From Populus alba (Eukaryota; Streptophyta; Magnoliopsida; Malpighiales; Salicaceae), in contig NC_133299.1 in NCBI RefSeq assembly GCF_005239225.2, positions 12,466,967 through 12,530,966 of the forward strand: a stretch of DNA of 64,000 bases, in the 5' to 3' direction. Position numbers and translations under genes: made by a program. The stretch's first letter is position 1; each line of letters begins with the position of its first letter. The notes under the pieces are model-generated. The model was given only the letters and a program-made list of their open reading frames with translations. It had not been told where the DNA came from and ran no database searches. Shown piece after piece: positions 1 through 12,123 of this stretch.

Positions 1-125
1 CTTTCTGAACTGAATAATGCTCTACTTTTTTCATCGAATGTGAGCCCCTGCCTCAAAAAAAAAAAGGGTTTAGTCTTCAAGGTCTATAAATCCAATAGAA
101 AGAAAGAAAGAAGAAGAAGTCTTAC

Positions 126-255
126 AGTGAAGGCCCGATTCTAGCGAAGAAGCGATGGGTGTTGGCAGAGAAGAAAGGCGGAGGAAATGAGTGAGGTTTG
201 GAGGTGGAAATTGAAGGAAGTGGGGAAGAGACGAGCTCAAAATGGGCAAACCCAT
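126..255 (-). CDS. Possible first exon of a minus-strand gene running off the left edge
   Basis: Starting at the ATG at 255 on the minus strand, about 43 codons run to a good-looking splice donor (ACT|GTAAGA, GT at 125-124). The peptide begins MGLPILSSSLPHFL and is rich in Ser, Leu and Pro, with Arg and His but few acidic residues. This resembles a chloroplast or mitochondrial targeting peptide. The open frame continues past the donor to 70. The rest of the gene would lie outside the window, so no function can be given. It could equally be a chance ORF. Seen: the ORF and donor. Inferred: exon status and targeting. Confidence 0.33.
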
Positions 256-643
256 GTTTCAGCTGCTCTAAAATATGCTCTGCAAATCAATCATTTGTTC
301 ATACGGAGTTAGGAATGGAATTTAATGTTTCTATCTATCTGTTTGTTGTTGAGTTGAGAGGGTGAAAATGAGATTAAAAAAATCTTTATAAATTCTTGAG
401 AGTGAGAAGAGATGATGGAATGAATACCGTTTGTGGACTTCTCCGCCATGAAATTGAAAGCTACGAAAACAAAGCGGGGGAAACGATAAGGGCAGACAAT
501 GATTCTTTTAAGCAAACGAAGCAAGCACTCAGCGCAAGTGATGAGACGGCCATAAGAGCACGCGGGCGTGTTTGTAACTCGACGTCGTTTCTAGATGCAA
601 TTATTTTATTTTTTAACTTTAACGTGCACCGATTCTCCATCAT
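256..643. other. Intergenic, upstream of the tRNA
   Basis: No gene is recognised here. Short overlapping open frames on both strands show no domain or start context. The segment would contain the 5' flank of both the possible minus-strand exon and the tRNA-Glu gene. Confidence 0.5.
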
Positions 644-716
644 TCCGTTGTAGTCTAGTTGGTTAGGATACTCGGCTCTCACCCGAGAGACCCGGGTTCA
701 AGTCCCGGCAACGGAA
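644..716 (+). tRNA. tRNA-Glu (anticodon CTC)
   Basis: A 73-nt cloverleaf. The acceptor stem TCCGTTG (644-650) pairs with CAACGGA (709-715), followed by discriminator A716. The anticodon stem CTCGG/CCGAG (671-675 and 683-687) encloses loop CTCTCAC, giving anticodon CTC at 678-680, which reads GAG codons. The internal Pol III promoter is clear: A box TAGTCTAGTTGG (651-662) and B box GGTTCAAGTCC (694-704). All stems pair, so it should be functional. The CCA end is not encoded, as expected for a eukaryotic nuclear tRNA. It lies in the plus orientation beside the possible exon at 126-255. Confidence 0.97.
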
Positions 717-1693
717 ACTCTTTTGGCACTAGGAGAGCTTTTATGTGTTATCATTGCCAAGCATGCATGTATGCTTTTACAATTCCATAGCGAACATAAT
801 AACAGTCCGCCATCTGCTGAACACGTGTGCGTGTGTGAATTGGCAGTATTGCCATTATAAATGTTTTTTTAAAAAAAAACAAAAAACCTAAACCCCTCAG
901 TATTTTAGACAGTAGACCGACCGTGTTCCTTCGAACAGTGCTTCTTCTATTTGGTCTCTATAATTTTTTCATTTCTTTGTTTTCTTCTTTATTTAAAAAA
1001 AATTACTTTGATTTATGATTGGTTATTGGTTATGATGATTTGTTTTCATGCTTGCATATGAAGATGTCAAGGAACTGTTACATTCACTCGATTAATTTTT
1101 TATTTGATAAAATAAAATATAATTTTATTTATTTTAAAATAATTATAACATCAGATATTAAATTTAAAGTTTAAGGAAATAATCAATCTCTTTTTTTGTG
1201 CCAACATTATGGACTAATTTAAACATACAAGAAAAAAGTTCATGTCTCTTTTTAATTTCAATACCTCAATTTTTTTTTTATCCCTTCATATTAATTTTAT
1301 TTAAGATTTGACTTCGTAGTTTGTTTTAATTGCTTTGATACAAGAATATTACAATATCAAGGCAATTTTCCAGTATTTATTTAATGTTCAATTTTGCAAA
1401 ATAAAATAAAATTAAACTGATTTAGAATAATTAAGTGTTAAGACGTCAAATTTAAAACTAAAACAAATATGGGGATCGGATTAAATAGGCAAGATAAACA
1501 GGTTGGTGCATTCAACGCACACGGTAATAGGAGACCCCTTCCGTGTTCAAGAGACACGTAAGGCATCACCAGCTACCAAACACAGGCTTTTTGAAATTGT
1601 GTTCGACGAAGACATTGTGTAAGCCTCCGATGAATTGCTATTTATTTTGTTTTGGATTTTTTTTTATTGAATTTTTTTTTTAGTTTTGTTCAT
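717..1693. other. AT-rich intergenic DNA
   Basis: Apart from the tRNA terminator, I see only AT-rich sequence with A and T runs and no coding frame worth calling. Confidence 0.5.
721..724 (+). terminator. Pol III terminator of tRNA-Glu
   Basis: A TTTT run begins five bases after the mature 3' end of the tRNA. This is the minimal RNA polymerase III stop signal. Confidence 0.75.
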
Positions 1694-3404
1694 TGTCATA
1701 CCGACATCATGGCAGCCTTAAAAATATTTCGATGAAAAGAACGGATTTTTAGCATTTAATTCTTTGATGGGGAATGATTTTGTTTAAGGAGTCGCCACCT
1801 AGTATTATAGTTATTAAGAACCCTGATTGACTAGTAGAGATTATATAGTATGAGACTGGTTACGTAAAAGAAAAGATATTATCACTCATTAAACGTCCGC
1901 CTGAGGCAGGCTGCATTGCTGGTTCTGTCTTAAATTACTAAATGTTTATTAGTTTTATGCTATGATGATTTGCCTATAATATTCCTAACTCTAGTGCTAA
2001 TGAATATTTAACTACGGGTACTTTCAACCCTAGCGTTGGTAAATATTACGTAGCTATAAAATAAAATAAATTTTAAATCAGTATTTTTATTCTTGACTCT
2101 GGCATTAATAAATAAACCAATAAAATAAATTTTTTTATGCCATGCACGTATCCTTTTATTTTTCATTAATTTTTTTTTATTTTTTTGGCTGGTCCCGCTT
2201 AGTCCTATGTGAGCCTCTAAACCTGACCAACTCAGCCTGGCCACTTGCCCAAGCAATAATCCGGTTTGGGCAAAGCAACACGTGCTCATTAATTCATGCA
2301 TGATGCTACATTATTCAAGTGAATTAAAATTCACTTGAACAGTGTGATGTTCATCAAATGAAAGCGGGAGGAGAAATAAGCTTAACTGGTGCAGTTGGAG
2401 GCGGAATTGGCACTTAGGGATGAAGACGATGGTGAAGCTAATGGGTCCATGCTACTCTCTTCTCAAGTTCTTCCTCTATTCTTCCTTCTTTCTACTTCCA
2501 GAGATGATGAAGATTGCTGCAGTGGATTCTGACTCTGGGTCGTTATTCTTGTTTTTTTTTTTTTGGGTTTATTCCCTCTGTTTTTCCAGCTCCTCTTATT
2601 CTGTTTCTCCGTCTCTTTCTTTTCTGTTTCGGTTCGTCCCCCTCTGCCGCCTCCATTTTGCGGCCTTTTCTGGCTTTTATAAAGCCAGAGAATGGCCTTT
2701 GTTCATCTGTTCATGCCTCACAATCGTGAGGCACCAACGCCTTAAAGAAAACAGGGGAATCACAGCAGAACTGTTCAACGTGGTCTCTGGAAGGTCATGG
2801 GCAGCTGAGGAGACGTGGTCCAAAACGGTTTGGTTTCTTGTTGAATCGGTCCTTGGTCTGGAGAATGTGTTGAATAGTGGCTCAAAACGGCGTTGTTTGT
2901 ATCTTGGAAATGACTATTTTTCACTTTGGTCCCTAAACGTTAATTCTTAACAATTGGGATCTTAATCAGTAATAATCAATTTCTAATTGTGCCCTTGGAT
3001 TAATTTTAATTGAATCCCTGAGTTATGCCATTTACACAACAGTCCTGGGTTTCTAGACTATTTAATTCAGTCCCTGGACTATAATTTCCTGCAATCTTGC
3101 CTTGAATCAGCTCCAAACTTTGTTGTTTCTTCAATTAAATCCCTGATTTTTAATTAATTAAATCAAAGTTTGATTAAGTCTGCAAACTTATTAATTCTTC
3201 AATTAAGCTCTTGATTTCATTAATTAAACTAATCCAAATTTTAATTAAATTCTCAAAATTATTAATTTTTCAATTTCTGACCAATTGACTCTCAATTTGA
3301 TAATTTTACCCCTGAACTTTAAATTTGTGTTGTCTTAACCCATTCTCAAATATATTTTTATTCATTCATTTTTTATTATTTATTAAAAAATTTGGGTTAT
3401 GACA
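1694..3404 (-). mobile_element. Probable solo LTR, Tat/Ogre-like family, minus orientation
   Basis: The segment starts TGTCATA and ends TATGACA, a perfect 7-bp terminal inverted repeat with TG...CA ends. The flanks are TTCAT (1689-1693) and TTCCT (3405-3409), a 5-bp target duplication with one mismatch. GGAGTCGCCACCT lies at 1788-1800, about 94 bp inside the left end. The 3' LTR of the large element has the matching GGAGTCGCCATCT 98 bp inside its own left end (49277). A minus-strand TATA box (2674-2681) and an AATTAA-rich tract near the right end are also shared. No internal element sequence follows, so this looks like an LTR-LTR recombination product. The 176-aa open frame at 2420-2950 is LTR sequence, not a gene. 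Confidence 0.75.
2314..2339. repeat. Perfect 12-bp inverted repeat inside the solo LTR
   Basis: TTCAAGTGAATT, a 2-bp spacer, then AATTCACTTGAA. It lies about 340 bp downstream of the LTR TATA box on the minus strand and would fold into a hairpin in the transcript. The bases beside it read TGAACAGTG, a motif also next to the hairpins of the large element's LTR. Confidence 0.8.
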
Positions 3405-5085
3405 TTCCTCATCATTTAATTGATAGGGAATTTGGTTTTGTGAATTTCTTGATTTTATCTCATATAAGGTTAGTTTTGGTCTCATGACCCAAGTCATGGA
3501 TTTTAAACAATAGCCCGAGTTTATTTCAATCATTGTTAGTTTTCAATTTCATTCTTCAACATTAGATTGTTTAGAAATTAGACTTCGTGAGTTTTTCACT
3601 TTCATTTCTATGAGGTTATCTTGATCTCATATTTCAGTTTATAAGCTTGTTAAGTTGACCCGCATTGATTTGAGTTTTTTTTTTTTTTTGCATTTTTCTT
3701 AGTTGAATTTTTTTTAGTTTTGCTCTTAAACATTGGATTGTATGAGAATTGACTTTTATAGTTGTATTCAAGTTATTATTTATAGGATTATCTTGGCCTC
3801 ACATCTAAGTCATGGATTTGGTAGACTGACTCGAGTGGATTCGGGTTGAGAGGTTTTTTATTTTTTAAAAAATATATTTTTTAATTTTTGTCTTTCCATA
3901 TTTGATTTGCTAAGAATTTAGCTTCAGATTTTTTTATATTTGCTTTATATAGGTTGTTACGTTCTTATTTAATTTTTATTTTTTTTATCAAATAAGATTA
4001 TGGAGACCTTTTATAAATATAGGGAGGATGTTTTTTTATGGTATTGGCGAGCGTTTGTTTTTTTAGTTGATTATTGTCAAGTTGTTTGTTTAGTTCGATT
4101 TATTTACTGTCTTTATCTTTTTTAATTATATTATTAAATTAACTGAGATTATTGAACCCACTCAAGTTAATGACCCAAGTCTCAGAATTTTCTTACTTCT
4201 TTAAAAATATCAACATTGTCTTAGCATCTTTTTTTAATATTAGCAGATTTTTTGTCTCATCCGCAACATAACACAGGCCACCAATCTAATTATTATTACT
4301 AAAAAAATTAAAATGTGAAATAACTTGTTTCCATTATTCATATGAACAATGAAGCAGGTTCCTCTTTTTTTTTCCTTTGATTTTATTTGTTTTTAAAATT
4401 TTATCCTTCACAATTTTGTTGATTTTGAATTGTTATTCACAATTTGTTTGAGTTTGCTTTATATGAGATTTTCACGATCTTAAACAAACATCTAGTATTT
4501 GATTGGTGCTCGAGATAGTTATTATATAATTAAGTACAAGATAGTTTAGAAAACTAGTGGAGCCTATGACCCAAGTTATGGATAGGTCCAATATATCATC
4601 TTTTCAATATTAAAAAAATATCATCTTGAAAATTTTTGAAAGCCAAATTATAATTTTACTTGTTATTCAGGTTGTCTTTAGACTTATCAAGTTGATTAGA
4701 TCATGTCAGGGCTACTCTGAAATGGTTTAATTTGAAACTCGGGCTAAGCAAGAAATCGAGGTAAAAAGTTTCAAGGTTGACTTATTAAGCTGGATTTTAT
4801 AACAATATCAAAGTTCCTCGTGACCTAGATATTTTGTTTTTGTTCAAATAACTTTTGATTTGACCCGTAGCATAGTATGAACCAATAAACTCCTACATAT
4901 ATTTATTTTTTTTCAAATAAAAAAAAAAGGTAATAATATGTCAATTCCAAATTACCTAATCTTACTAAACTTGTTTTTAAAGAAAAAAAGATAGCAATGC
5001 AAGATATTTGTGGTTATCTAATATAAAATTTGTGTAACTCTTTTTGACAACAAGTCAAATGACTGGTCAAGATACCAAAAGCCAA
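3405..5085. other. AT-rich intergenic DNA between two solo LTRs
   Basis: T-rich sequence with repeated phrases such as atcttg(a/g)(t/c)ctcat and gacccgagt. This suggests an old degenerate repeat, but I could not define ends or a class. No coding frame is supported. Confidence 0.4.
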
Positions 5086-6918
5086 TGTTATAACTTGTAG
5101 AATTAAAAATCCATTAATCAATAAGAATTAATGCAAGTAAAGAGAGGTATGCAAGGAAGAGCAAAAAATGCTAGTAAGGCACAAATGAGTGACAGGTCAT
5201 GTGATGTCAAAGTTTAAACATATAGAGCTTTAAAAAAAGTGTGGTGCGAGAATGAGAGAGCTTTGATAGAAAGAATTTTTGATTAACAAGATATCAAAAA
5301 CTTCTCTCACATATACTGTGAGGTTGGTATTTATAGGGGGAGAACCTTGATTACTATGATCACTTCACATCATAGATATTTGAATGGTTAGCTTTGAACT
5401 AGAAAAAAAAAAAGAGTCATTATACTACTTCAACTTACTAGGAAAGGCTAAAACTATATTACAAGCTTACTAAAACAATTTTTCTAATATGTGTTAAAGA
5501 TAGGGCATGAAAGGTGGCTCTACCATAATAATTATATCCATCCTTGTACACTCGAAGCTTGTGTTGGATAAAGCCATCAATAATCTATGATGTGCTTCTT
5601 AAATTCATGTCAAGTCAAGAAAAATAAAATCAATTAGTACATAAGAGATTTTTCTTAAAATAATCGTACAATTGGTTTACCTAAACCATGTAGAGGGGAT
5701 GCATATTTACTATTACAAACAAACCACACTTGATTTGGAGGTCCAAAACTCCACATTCATTGCTTCAAATATTGGCTAGTAATCAATTTTAATATGTGAA
5801 TGCAGAGTGGCTGATCAAAAACATAATGTTGTTTGGTTCATTGAAACAAACATAATGTGTGTAAGAGTTTGATGAAGGTAGTTTGTCCTTATAAATGAGA
5901 TGTTTCATAATCCATTGGTGGTGATTAGACCTCCTGAAGTTGTTGGAGATATCACATTCATTCACTTGAAGATAATATCCTAATCAACCTTCTTAGTTGG
6001 GGAAGACAATGAAACAAAGATAAACAACATGTCACTTAATCTCTTCATTAAAAATGGATGACATGTTTTCTGTTTAAACCCTAAAAATTAGAATTTTTTA
6101 AATAGGATTTGAAAAACTTTAATTTAATAATTGTTGTTTCAATTTGAGCTCAAGCATTCTTAATTGAGACAAAAATGACTAATTTTATATAATGAAGCCT
6201 TGCCAAAAATAAATTAGGATACTTCAAGTGTGGCACATTTTACATAGTAACATTTGGTTTCCAATTTGTTCAATTTAGTCCATAATTAGGCCTTAAACTT
6301 TAATTTTCTTTAATATAGTCCATGATAAGGTTTGGTATAGCCCTTAATGTTGTGTGTTTTTGCAAAAAAGTCTTCGATCTTGAATTTTCTTTTAATTTAG
6401 CCCTCAATTAGTCTTCAAACTTTGAAATTCTTGAAATTGGACCCCTAATTGCACTAATTTAGCCTCACAAAGTTTCAATTGTCTTTAATTTTTCAATCTT
6501 TGCAAATTGATCCAAATTAAGCCTCTAAACTTTATTGTTCTTCAATTGAGTTTTTCTTGAACCCTCCCATTAGAAGTTTAGTTAAGTCCTTGAACTTAAT
6601 TAATTCTTCTAATTTTTGCCTAATTGACTTTCAAACTTATTCTTTTTTTAATTAAGTTCTTATATAAGTCAATTAAACCTTATAAAAGTTTAATTAGATC
6701 CTTATACTTAATTAATTCTTTCAATTTTTGGTCAAGTTTGGATTTCAACCTGAAATTTATTTCTTTCTTTATCTCATCCAGTCAAAACATCCCAATCTAG
6801 TTATCCTTCTAATGTTTTGGTCTTTTATAACTTAATAGCTTATCTTCTCATGTCCTGAAAATATTTTTGGATTTTTAAGGAAAATATAAATTTAGGGGTT
6901 GAAAATTGGGTTATAACA
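5086..6918 (-). mobile_element. Probable second solo LTR, minus orientation
   Basis: Bounded by TGTTATAAC at the left and GTTATAACA at the right, a perfect 9-bp terminal inverted repeat. The right end, preceded by AAAATTGG, matches the right end of the large element's LTR (aaaattgggttacaaca). A minus-strand TATAAATA box lies at 5328-5335. The right third has the spaced AATTAA(G/A)TCC(T) phrases typical of the other two LTRs. A target duplication is not clear: the flanks are gccaa and aacca, sharing CCAA one base out of register. The left half is unlike the other LTRs, so it may be another subfamily. Confidence 0.55.
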
Positions 6919-7269
6919 AACCAAATGATATTGAATAGAGAAATAAAAGTATAAAATTATTCTTTTTTAAGTATAAATAAATAAATAATAAAATTCTTAA
7001 ACTAAATAATAAAATTCTTAAACTAAATAAGAAAAATAAAAATAGTTAAGGAAAATATTTATTTTACCAAAAAGCTTGTGCATTAGTCTTCTTAAGTTGG
7101 AAGAAACTTGTTTTTAAGTTCAAACTGTTCTAGCTTCAATCCTGTGGATGTCTAATCAAGACCTCTAGCCCCTTTCTCTCCTCGTTTCAAGTGTATAACA
7201 ATTCTAGGTAACAACTTTAGTTCTTTTATGTTAAATTTTGCGTAAAAAACATCAATCATTTTTTTTTTT

Positions 7270-7422
7270 CTATTTTATTAGAATTTAGAGTAATGGATTG
7301 CAAATCTCAAACTTGTTTTATTAACATATGTTATATCCATATATTTTTCTATTTTATTAGAATTTAGAGTAATGAATTGCAAATCTCAAACTTGTTTTAT
7401 TAACATATGTTATATCCATATA
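7270..7422. repeat. 79-bp tandem duplication, two near-identical copies
   Basis: The two copies begin at 7270 and 7349 with ctattttattagaattt and run to ttatatccatata. I see one substitution (taatgGatt against taatgAatt). The high identity in AT-rich DNA points to a recent duplication. Confidence 0.9.
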
Positions 7423-10400
7423 ATCCTTGAACAAACCTATTTTTGTGATAATAGTAAACTTGTAATAAAGAAAATCAACATAATTTAAATCAATAATTTT
7501 CTTTTATTAAGCTCATTCCATGTTATCTCTGCACTCAACCTTTAGCTTGCCAATGAAGATATCATTGAATGACATTATTGGTGTCATTATTGTCATTGTT
7601 TATGCCATAATTAATATTATAATCATCATGAAAATAAGCATCATAAATTATTAGAGAATTTCAATTCATGTTTATATCATCATGGATTGACAAAGAATTT
7701 CAATCTATAATGTCTATTTTTATAACAAATAGTGTTTGTTGCTCTTAGACTTATTTTCTTCATTTAATTTGTTTTTATCTTCGAAACCTGTCAAATTGAC
7801 TTTAGTCTCAAAAGTACAATTAAAAGTGGAAAAAGTAGTTTAGTCTTTGGAAAAATATTCTAAATATAATTTGATTTTATGTTTTTAGTCTAATAAAATG
7901 TATTTTTGTTGATGATAATAGGTTTTAAAGGTTCATTTAATTATTTTTTTTATGTTTTATTGTGAAAAAATGGTAGAATTTGGGTGTTAAGGTATAAAAC
8001 TTAAACCCTTATTTTTCAGTCACTAGACACAAGTTTGATGGTCTAACAAATGAACTATGTGGTGATAGGTCATCTATTTAAACAAATGATGTGTCATAGC
8101 ATATAAGTTTGACGGTCTAAAAAAATAGGCAGTAATGTGTTGTTCACTTGGTTTCATTTTTTTTTAAAAAAACAAAAATAGCATCTAGGCCTCGTCTAAC
8201 AAGGTACATGCCGAGACTTTTTATTTTTAAGGCCAGGAGCATGTGTTTGGTCTTCTATGGCCCACAATGTCTGACCTTTCATTTATGTAATTGTTTAGTT
8301 ATTTTTATTTTAGAGTAAAATATTTTTTTAATTAAGATTATTGTAATAAAATTTAAATAATCAACCGATCATGCCTTATTTTTTGAAATCAAATAAAAAA
8401 ATTATGAAGTCTCACTTTCAATAAATCTAGTTGAAGGTTGAAATTGAAAATAAAAAAATATAAATCCATGAGATCGATATATAATCTAACAAAAAAAAAA
8501 AAAAAATTACAAAATACAATTATCAAAACAGCCTAACATTGAAGATAAAATTAAAAAAAAAAAACTAAATAAAATAAGAAAAAAAACACAAAACACCATT
8601 ATGTGGGTGTGGCTTTAATGATTTAACGACACCCTTTAGTTTTTTTTTTAATTAAATTTGTTAATTCTTATTAGCATGTTAGTGATTCATGATATATTTA
8701 GGTGAATACTAGTTTTATCACCGCGTTATGCCACAAATAAAATTCCAAATTGATTTCAAACATGATAAAAAATGTGTTAATATTATGGATAAATTTAAAA
8801 ATATGATTTTTTTTGTTGATTTAGAAACTAAACATGTTGTTTATGTTATGGGTATGATTTCATGTCAATTCCTAACATGAAAAATAATAACTATATGATA
8901 GATATGTTCTCATGTCTCTTTTTATTTATATATATATATATATTGAGAAACAAAGAGATATTGTTTGTATGTTAAGGTTCACAATATCTTTTTTTTTTTT
9001 AAATATTTTTAACATACATATTTTTATAGTCTATCTCTCTAAAATATCATTAAACTTTCTCTTTTACAAAGTTATTAATTTAAGCATAAGAGAATTTCTT
9101 TATCCAGTAAAGATAATATTCTGCAGTTACAAGTTACCACCAACTTATCAGACACCAGTTACTTTAACTTATCAGACACCAGCTATCTTGGCTTATCATA
9201 TATCATCTACATGCTACCAACCATCTTGACTTTTCAGACACCAGCTACATGCTATTTGCCACCTTAACTTACCAACAATTAGCCACTAAGCTCTCCGCAT
9301 CAAGTTGCTAAACACTTTGATTAAAGAGAATAAATCATATTGCTAAACCTAAAAAATTAAATGATTGTTCAACACACAAGTTTTATTTCTAAACACCTTG
9401 AATTTTGAAATATCATTACTATCAATTCACAATTTGTTGTATTCAAGCAAGTGAAGTTTTAAAAAAAAGCAGATTATGGTTTAATGTTAAAATTGTTTTC
9501 TAAAGCATACTCAAATTTTTATGGGTGCTTTGGATTAAAGCATTTAAAGAGAGTATATGAATGAAGATGAATATTTAATTATGATTAACAATGGACGAGA
9601 TGAGGGATAATAATTGTTAATTGATAAAATCAAAGGAGTTGGAATTGAATTAATAATAATAATAAATAAATAAATAAATAATTAAAAATAAAATCAGAAG
9701 GTAGACTTATGTTTCCCTTAAATTATCTTTTCACTTTTCAGATGGACTTTTAGTTATCACAGGAAACGAAGCTCGAAACCAAATCGTGGTTGGAGTCGAG
9801 TCCAAGGACATGGATCATCATCGAAGTCATCGCGAGCCAGGACCATTCACACGTGCAATCAAGCATCTCACGTGCCAGGCAAAAACGCAAAGGCCGAAGC
9901 CCTTTTAACGGTCAAACCGAAAAAAGCTGGCTCATTATAGACACAACAACGATAAGGGTTAAGTTTAACTTAGCCCCTGTAGTTTAGAAAACTAACAGAT
10001 TTGTCCGTCTAGTTTCAGAAAATATATATTAAATCCATTAATTTATAATTTATTAACTTTATCATTTTCATGCTCCCTTCCAATTTATTTCGTTTATTTT
10101 TTTGAAAACTAAATAAAAAATAGATAAGGTGGGAAATTTTGATAATAAAAAAGGATCAAACTCCATGAAATTACTAGCAAACAAGATTTAATATGATAGA
10201 AAAATTTAAATTATAGTTTTGAATTTCAACCAATAATGCAATATAACTTGATAAATTAATAACTTTGATTAAATAATATTTTTTATTAGTCCCAACTTGG
10301 AACCAATAAAATAAATTAATAATTCTTTCAATTTGGAAAGATAATATATTTTAAAAAAATTACATGGGTCCACTTGATATAAAAATTAATAATTTTTATA

Positions 10401-11365
10401 CATTAATTAAAATCATATATATTGGTTCTATTAGGAGATCTTTGTAAAACATGACTCTAATATTACTTGTTTTTATTTTAAATTGATGTCTTTTTGAACT
10501 TCATTTCTAACTTTTATCAGTGCATAAATAGTTTTGAGGTAGTATTCTCGTATTACAAGAAAAAAAAATATACAATGTAATTATTTATTTGAACACATCT
10601 TTGTGCAAGATAATCTTCAATGCATAATTATTTTCTTCAACTTCATCTTTTATGTCATTTTCTATTATATTTTTAATAATTTGTTTGTCACTCATTAAAT
10701 TAAGTTGTTCTTTATATATTTTTAAGATGAGAAATTATTTTATTTAGTTTTATCACTTGTGATATTATTATTGTTTTTTAGTATTTTTGTTTACCTTGAT
10801 GTTCAAGAACTATATCAATTAAGTAGAGAACAAATGTAATTTTAGTTTATTATAAAATTAGATAGATTCATGACTTCTATTTAATGAGACTAATTACATT
10901 TAAAAAACTTGTTTTAGTTAAACAAATATAATAATAATAATTTATAAATCAATAATTAAGTAGTATTCTTATGATCACGTTACATTATACATGTATTAAC
11001 TTTAATGTTTTTAATAAAAAAAGGAATGCCTTGATAAATTTTTATTTTTTATTAATTTATTTATTAAATAATATCTGAATTAGTTGATAAATTTTCATGG
11101 TCCCAAAGGATTTAATTTATGGAAATTTAACTAGAGTTATTCCATACAAGTTAGTAGATGGTTAGTTAAATAGAATCAGTTTGAGTTTCAACCATTAAAA
11201 TTTATTTCAACGGTTAGAATTATTTTTTTAAGATGAAAGATTATTTATCTCTATCAAGAATCTATTTAAAATCAATGGTTTATATTAAACAAATATAACA
11301 CAAAACTCAAGGGGAGCCACGTTAAAAGAATGTAGTTTTGGAGCGCTAATTACTAAGAGCATTCT

Positions 11366-11512
11366 ATGTTTTTACATTTTTAAAAGTATTTTTATTTTTT
11401 TAATGTTTTCAAATTATTTTAATATAAATATATAAAAATTAAAATTTTATAAATAATTTTTTTAATATATTTTTTAATTAAAAAACATTTTTAAAAATAA
11501 TTATTACACAAC
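11366..11512. repeat. AT-rich dispersed repeat, copy A
   Basis: A block of phrases such as atttttaaaagtatttttatttttt and attttttaattaaaaaacatttttaaaaa. Similar blocks lie at 20415-20600, 31757-31930 and 43925-44045. It looks like an old MITE-type family, but ends and target duplications are not resolvable by eye. Confidence 0.4.
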
Positions 11513-11721
11513 ATCAAATTTGCTTTAAATGAGTTCGATAAAAAGTCTTCAAGGGACTATTTTGAACTCTTGAAGGGACTGAGTACGTGTCCCTCTCTTA
11601 ACATAAGAAGTATCGAACTGAAAACAAACCAAACCAAAGAAAACAAATGCCCTTCTTTCTCTTCCCTTCCCTTTCCTTCTCTTTTGACGATCTCTACGAT
11701 GTTTCCCTCATTTTCCTTCGC

Positions 11722-11733
11722 TTTAAATAAATA
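11722..11733 (+). promoter_or_regulatory. Likely TATA box of the alpha-carboxyltransferase gene
   Basis: TTTAAATAAATA lies in a CT-rich region. Transcription would start about 30 bp downstream, shortly before the pyrimidine-rich leader that reaches the proposed 5' UTR intron. Position and context support it, but it is not proven. Confidence 0.5.
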
Positions 11734-11860
11734 TTAAACTCCTCCCTCACTTGTCTCTAGTTGTTTGCCAAACAACCCTCCCCTTCCTTCCTTCCCTCCT
11801 TCTCTTTAGATCATCCCCCCTCTCCTCGTCTCTCCTCTCCTCTCTACAGAGATCTCACTG

Positions 11861-12055
11861 GTATCTTCACCTTTTGATTCTTTTTTTTTTGGTTAAAAAT
11901 GGAGAATTAATGCATTTTTTTTCAACTTTTAGTAGTGTATTTTTAGTCCAAAACTACTACTACTACTACCACTACTACTTTTTTACTTAATTACTTATCC
12001 ATTAAGGAGAGAAAAATTAACGAGGGACTGATTTTCCCCCCCCTGTATTTCACAG
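11861..12055 (+). other. Probable 5' UTR intron of the alpha-carboxyltransferase gene
   Basis: Donor CACTG|GTATCT at 11861 and acceptor TTTCACAG ending at 12055, after a T- and C-rich tract. Splicing would join a short CT-rich leader to the segment just before the ATG at 12124. The interior contains an imperfect ACT repeat (about 11953-11980). Confidence 0.55.
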
Positions 12056-12123
12056 GTAAAATCGAGTTTGCGTCGGGGATAAATTTGGGAATTTGAAGAT
12101 CTACTAGGTGTGAGGGTTTTGTT

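Larger units (their letters stand above)
6919..11720. other. AT-rich intergenic region
   Basis: No gene is supported. It contains a 21-bp direct repeat near 6984-7025, the 79-bp tandem duplication at 7270-7422, short (TA)n at 8930-8941, degenerate copies of acttatcagacaccagcta at 9144-9250, a less AT-rich stretch at 9770-9960 with CACGTG-type motifs but no convincing ORF, and the AT-rich repeat at 11366-11512. The open frames at 8912-9229 and 9790-9987 have no recognisable features. Confidence 0.5.

Noticed and set aside
396..682. Overlapping open frames around the tRNA
   Set aside because: They run into the tRNA-Glu gene, overlap on both strands and show no domain.
2420..2950. 176-codon plus-strand open frame
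   Set aside because: It lies wholly inside the solo LTR, has a hydrophobic/Ser-rich low-complexity start and no domain.
9790..9987. 65-codon frame in a less AT-rich patch
   Set aside because: No domain, no splice partners and no promoter; I could not tell it from chance.
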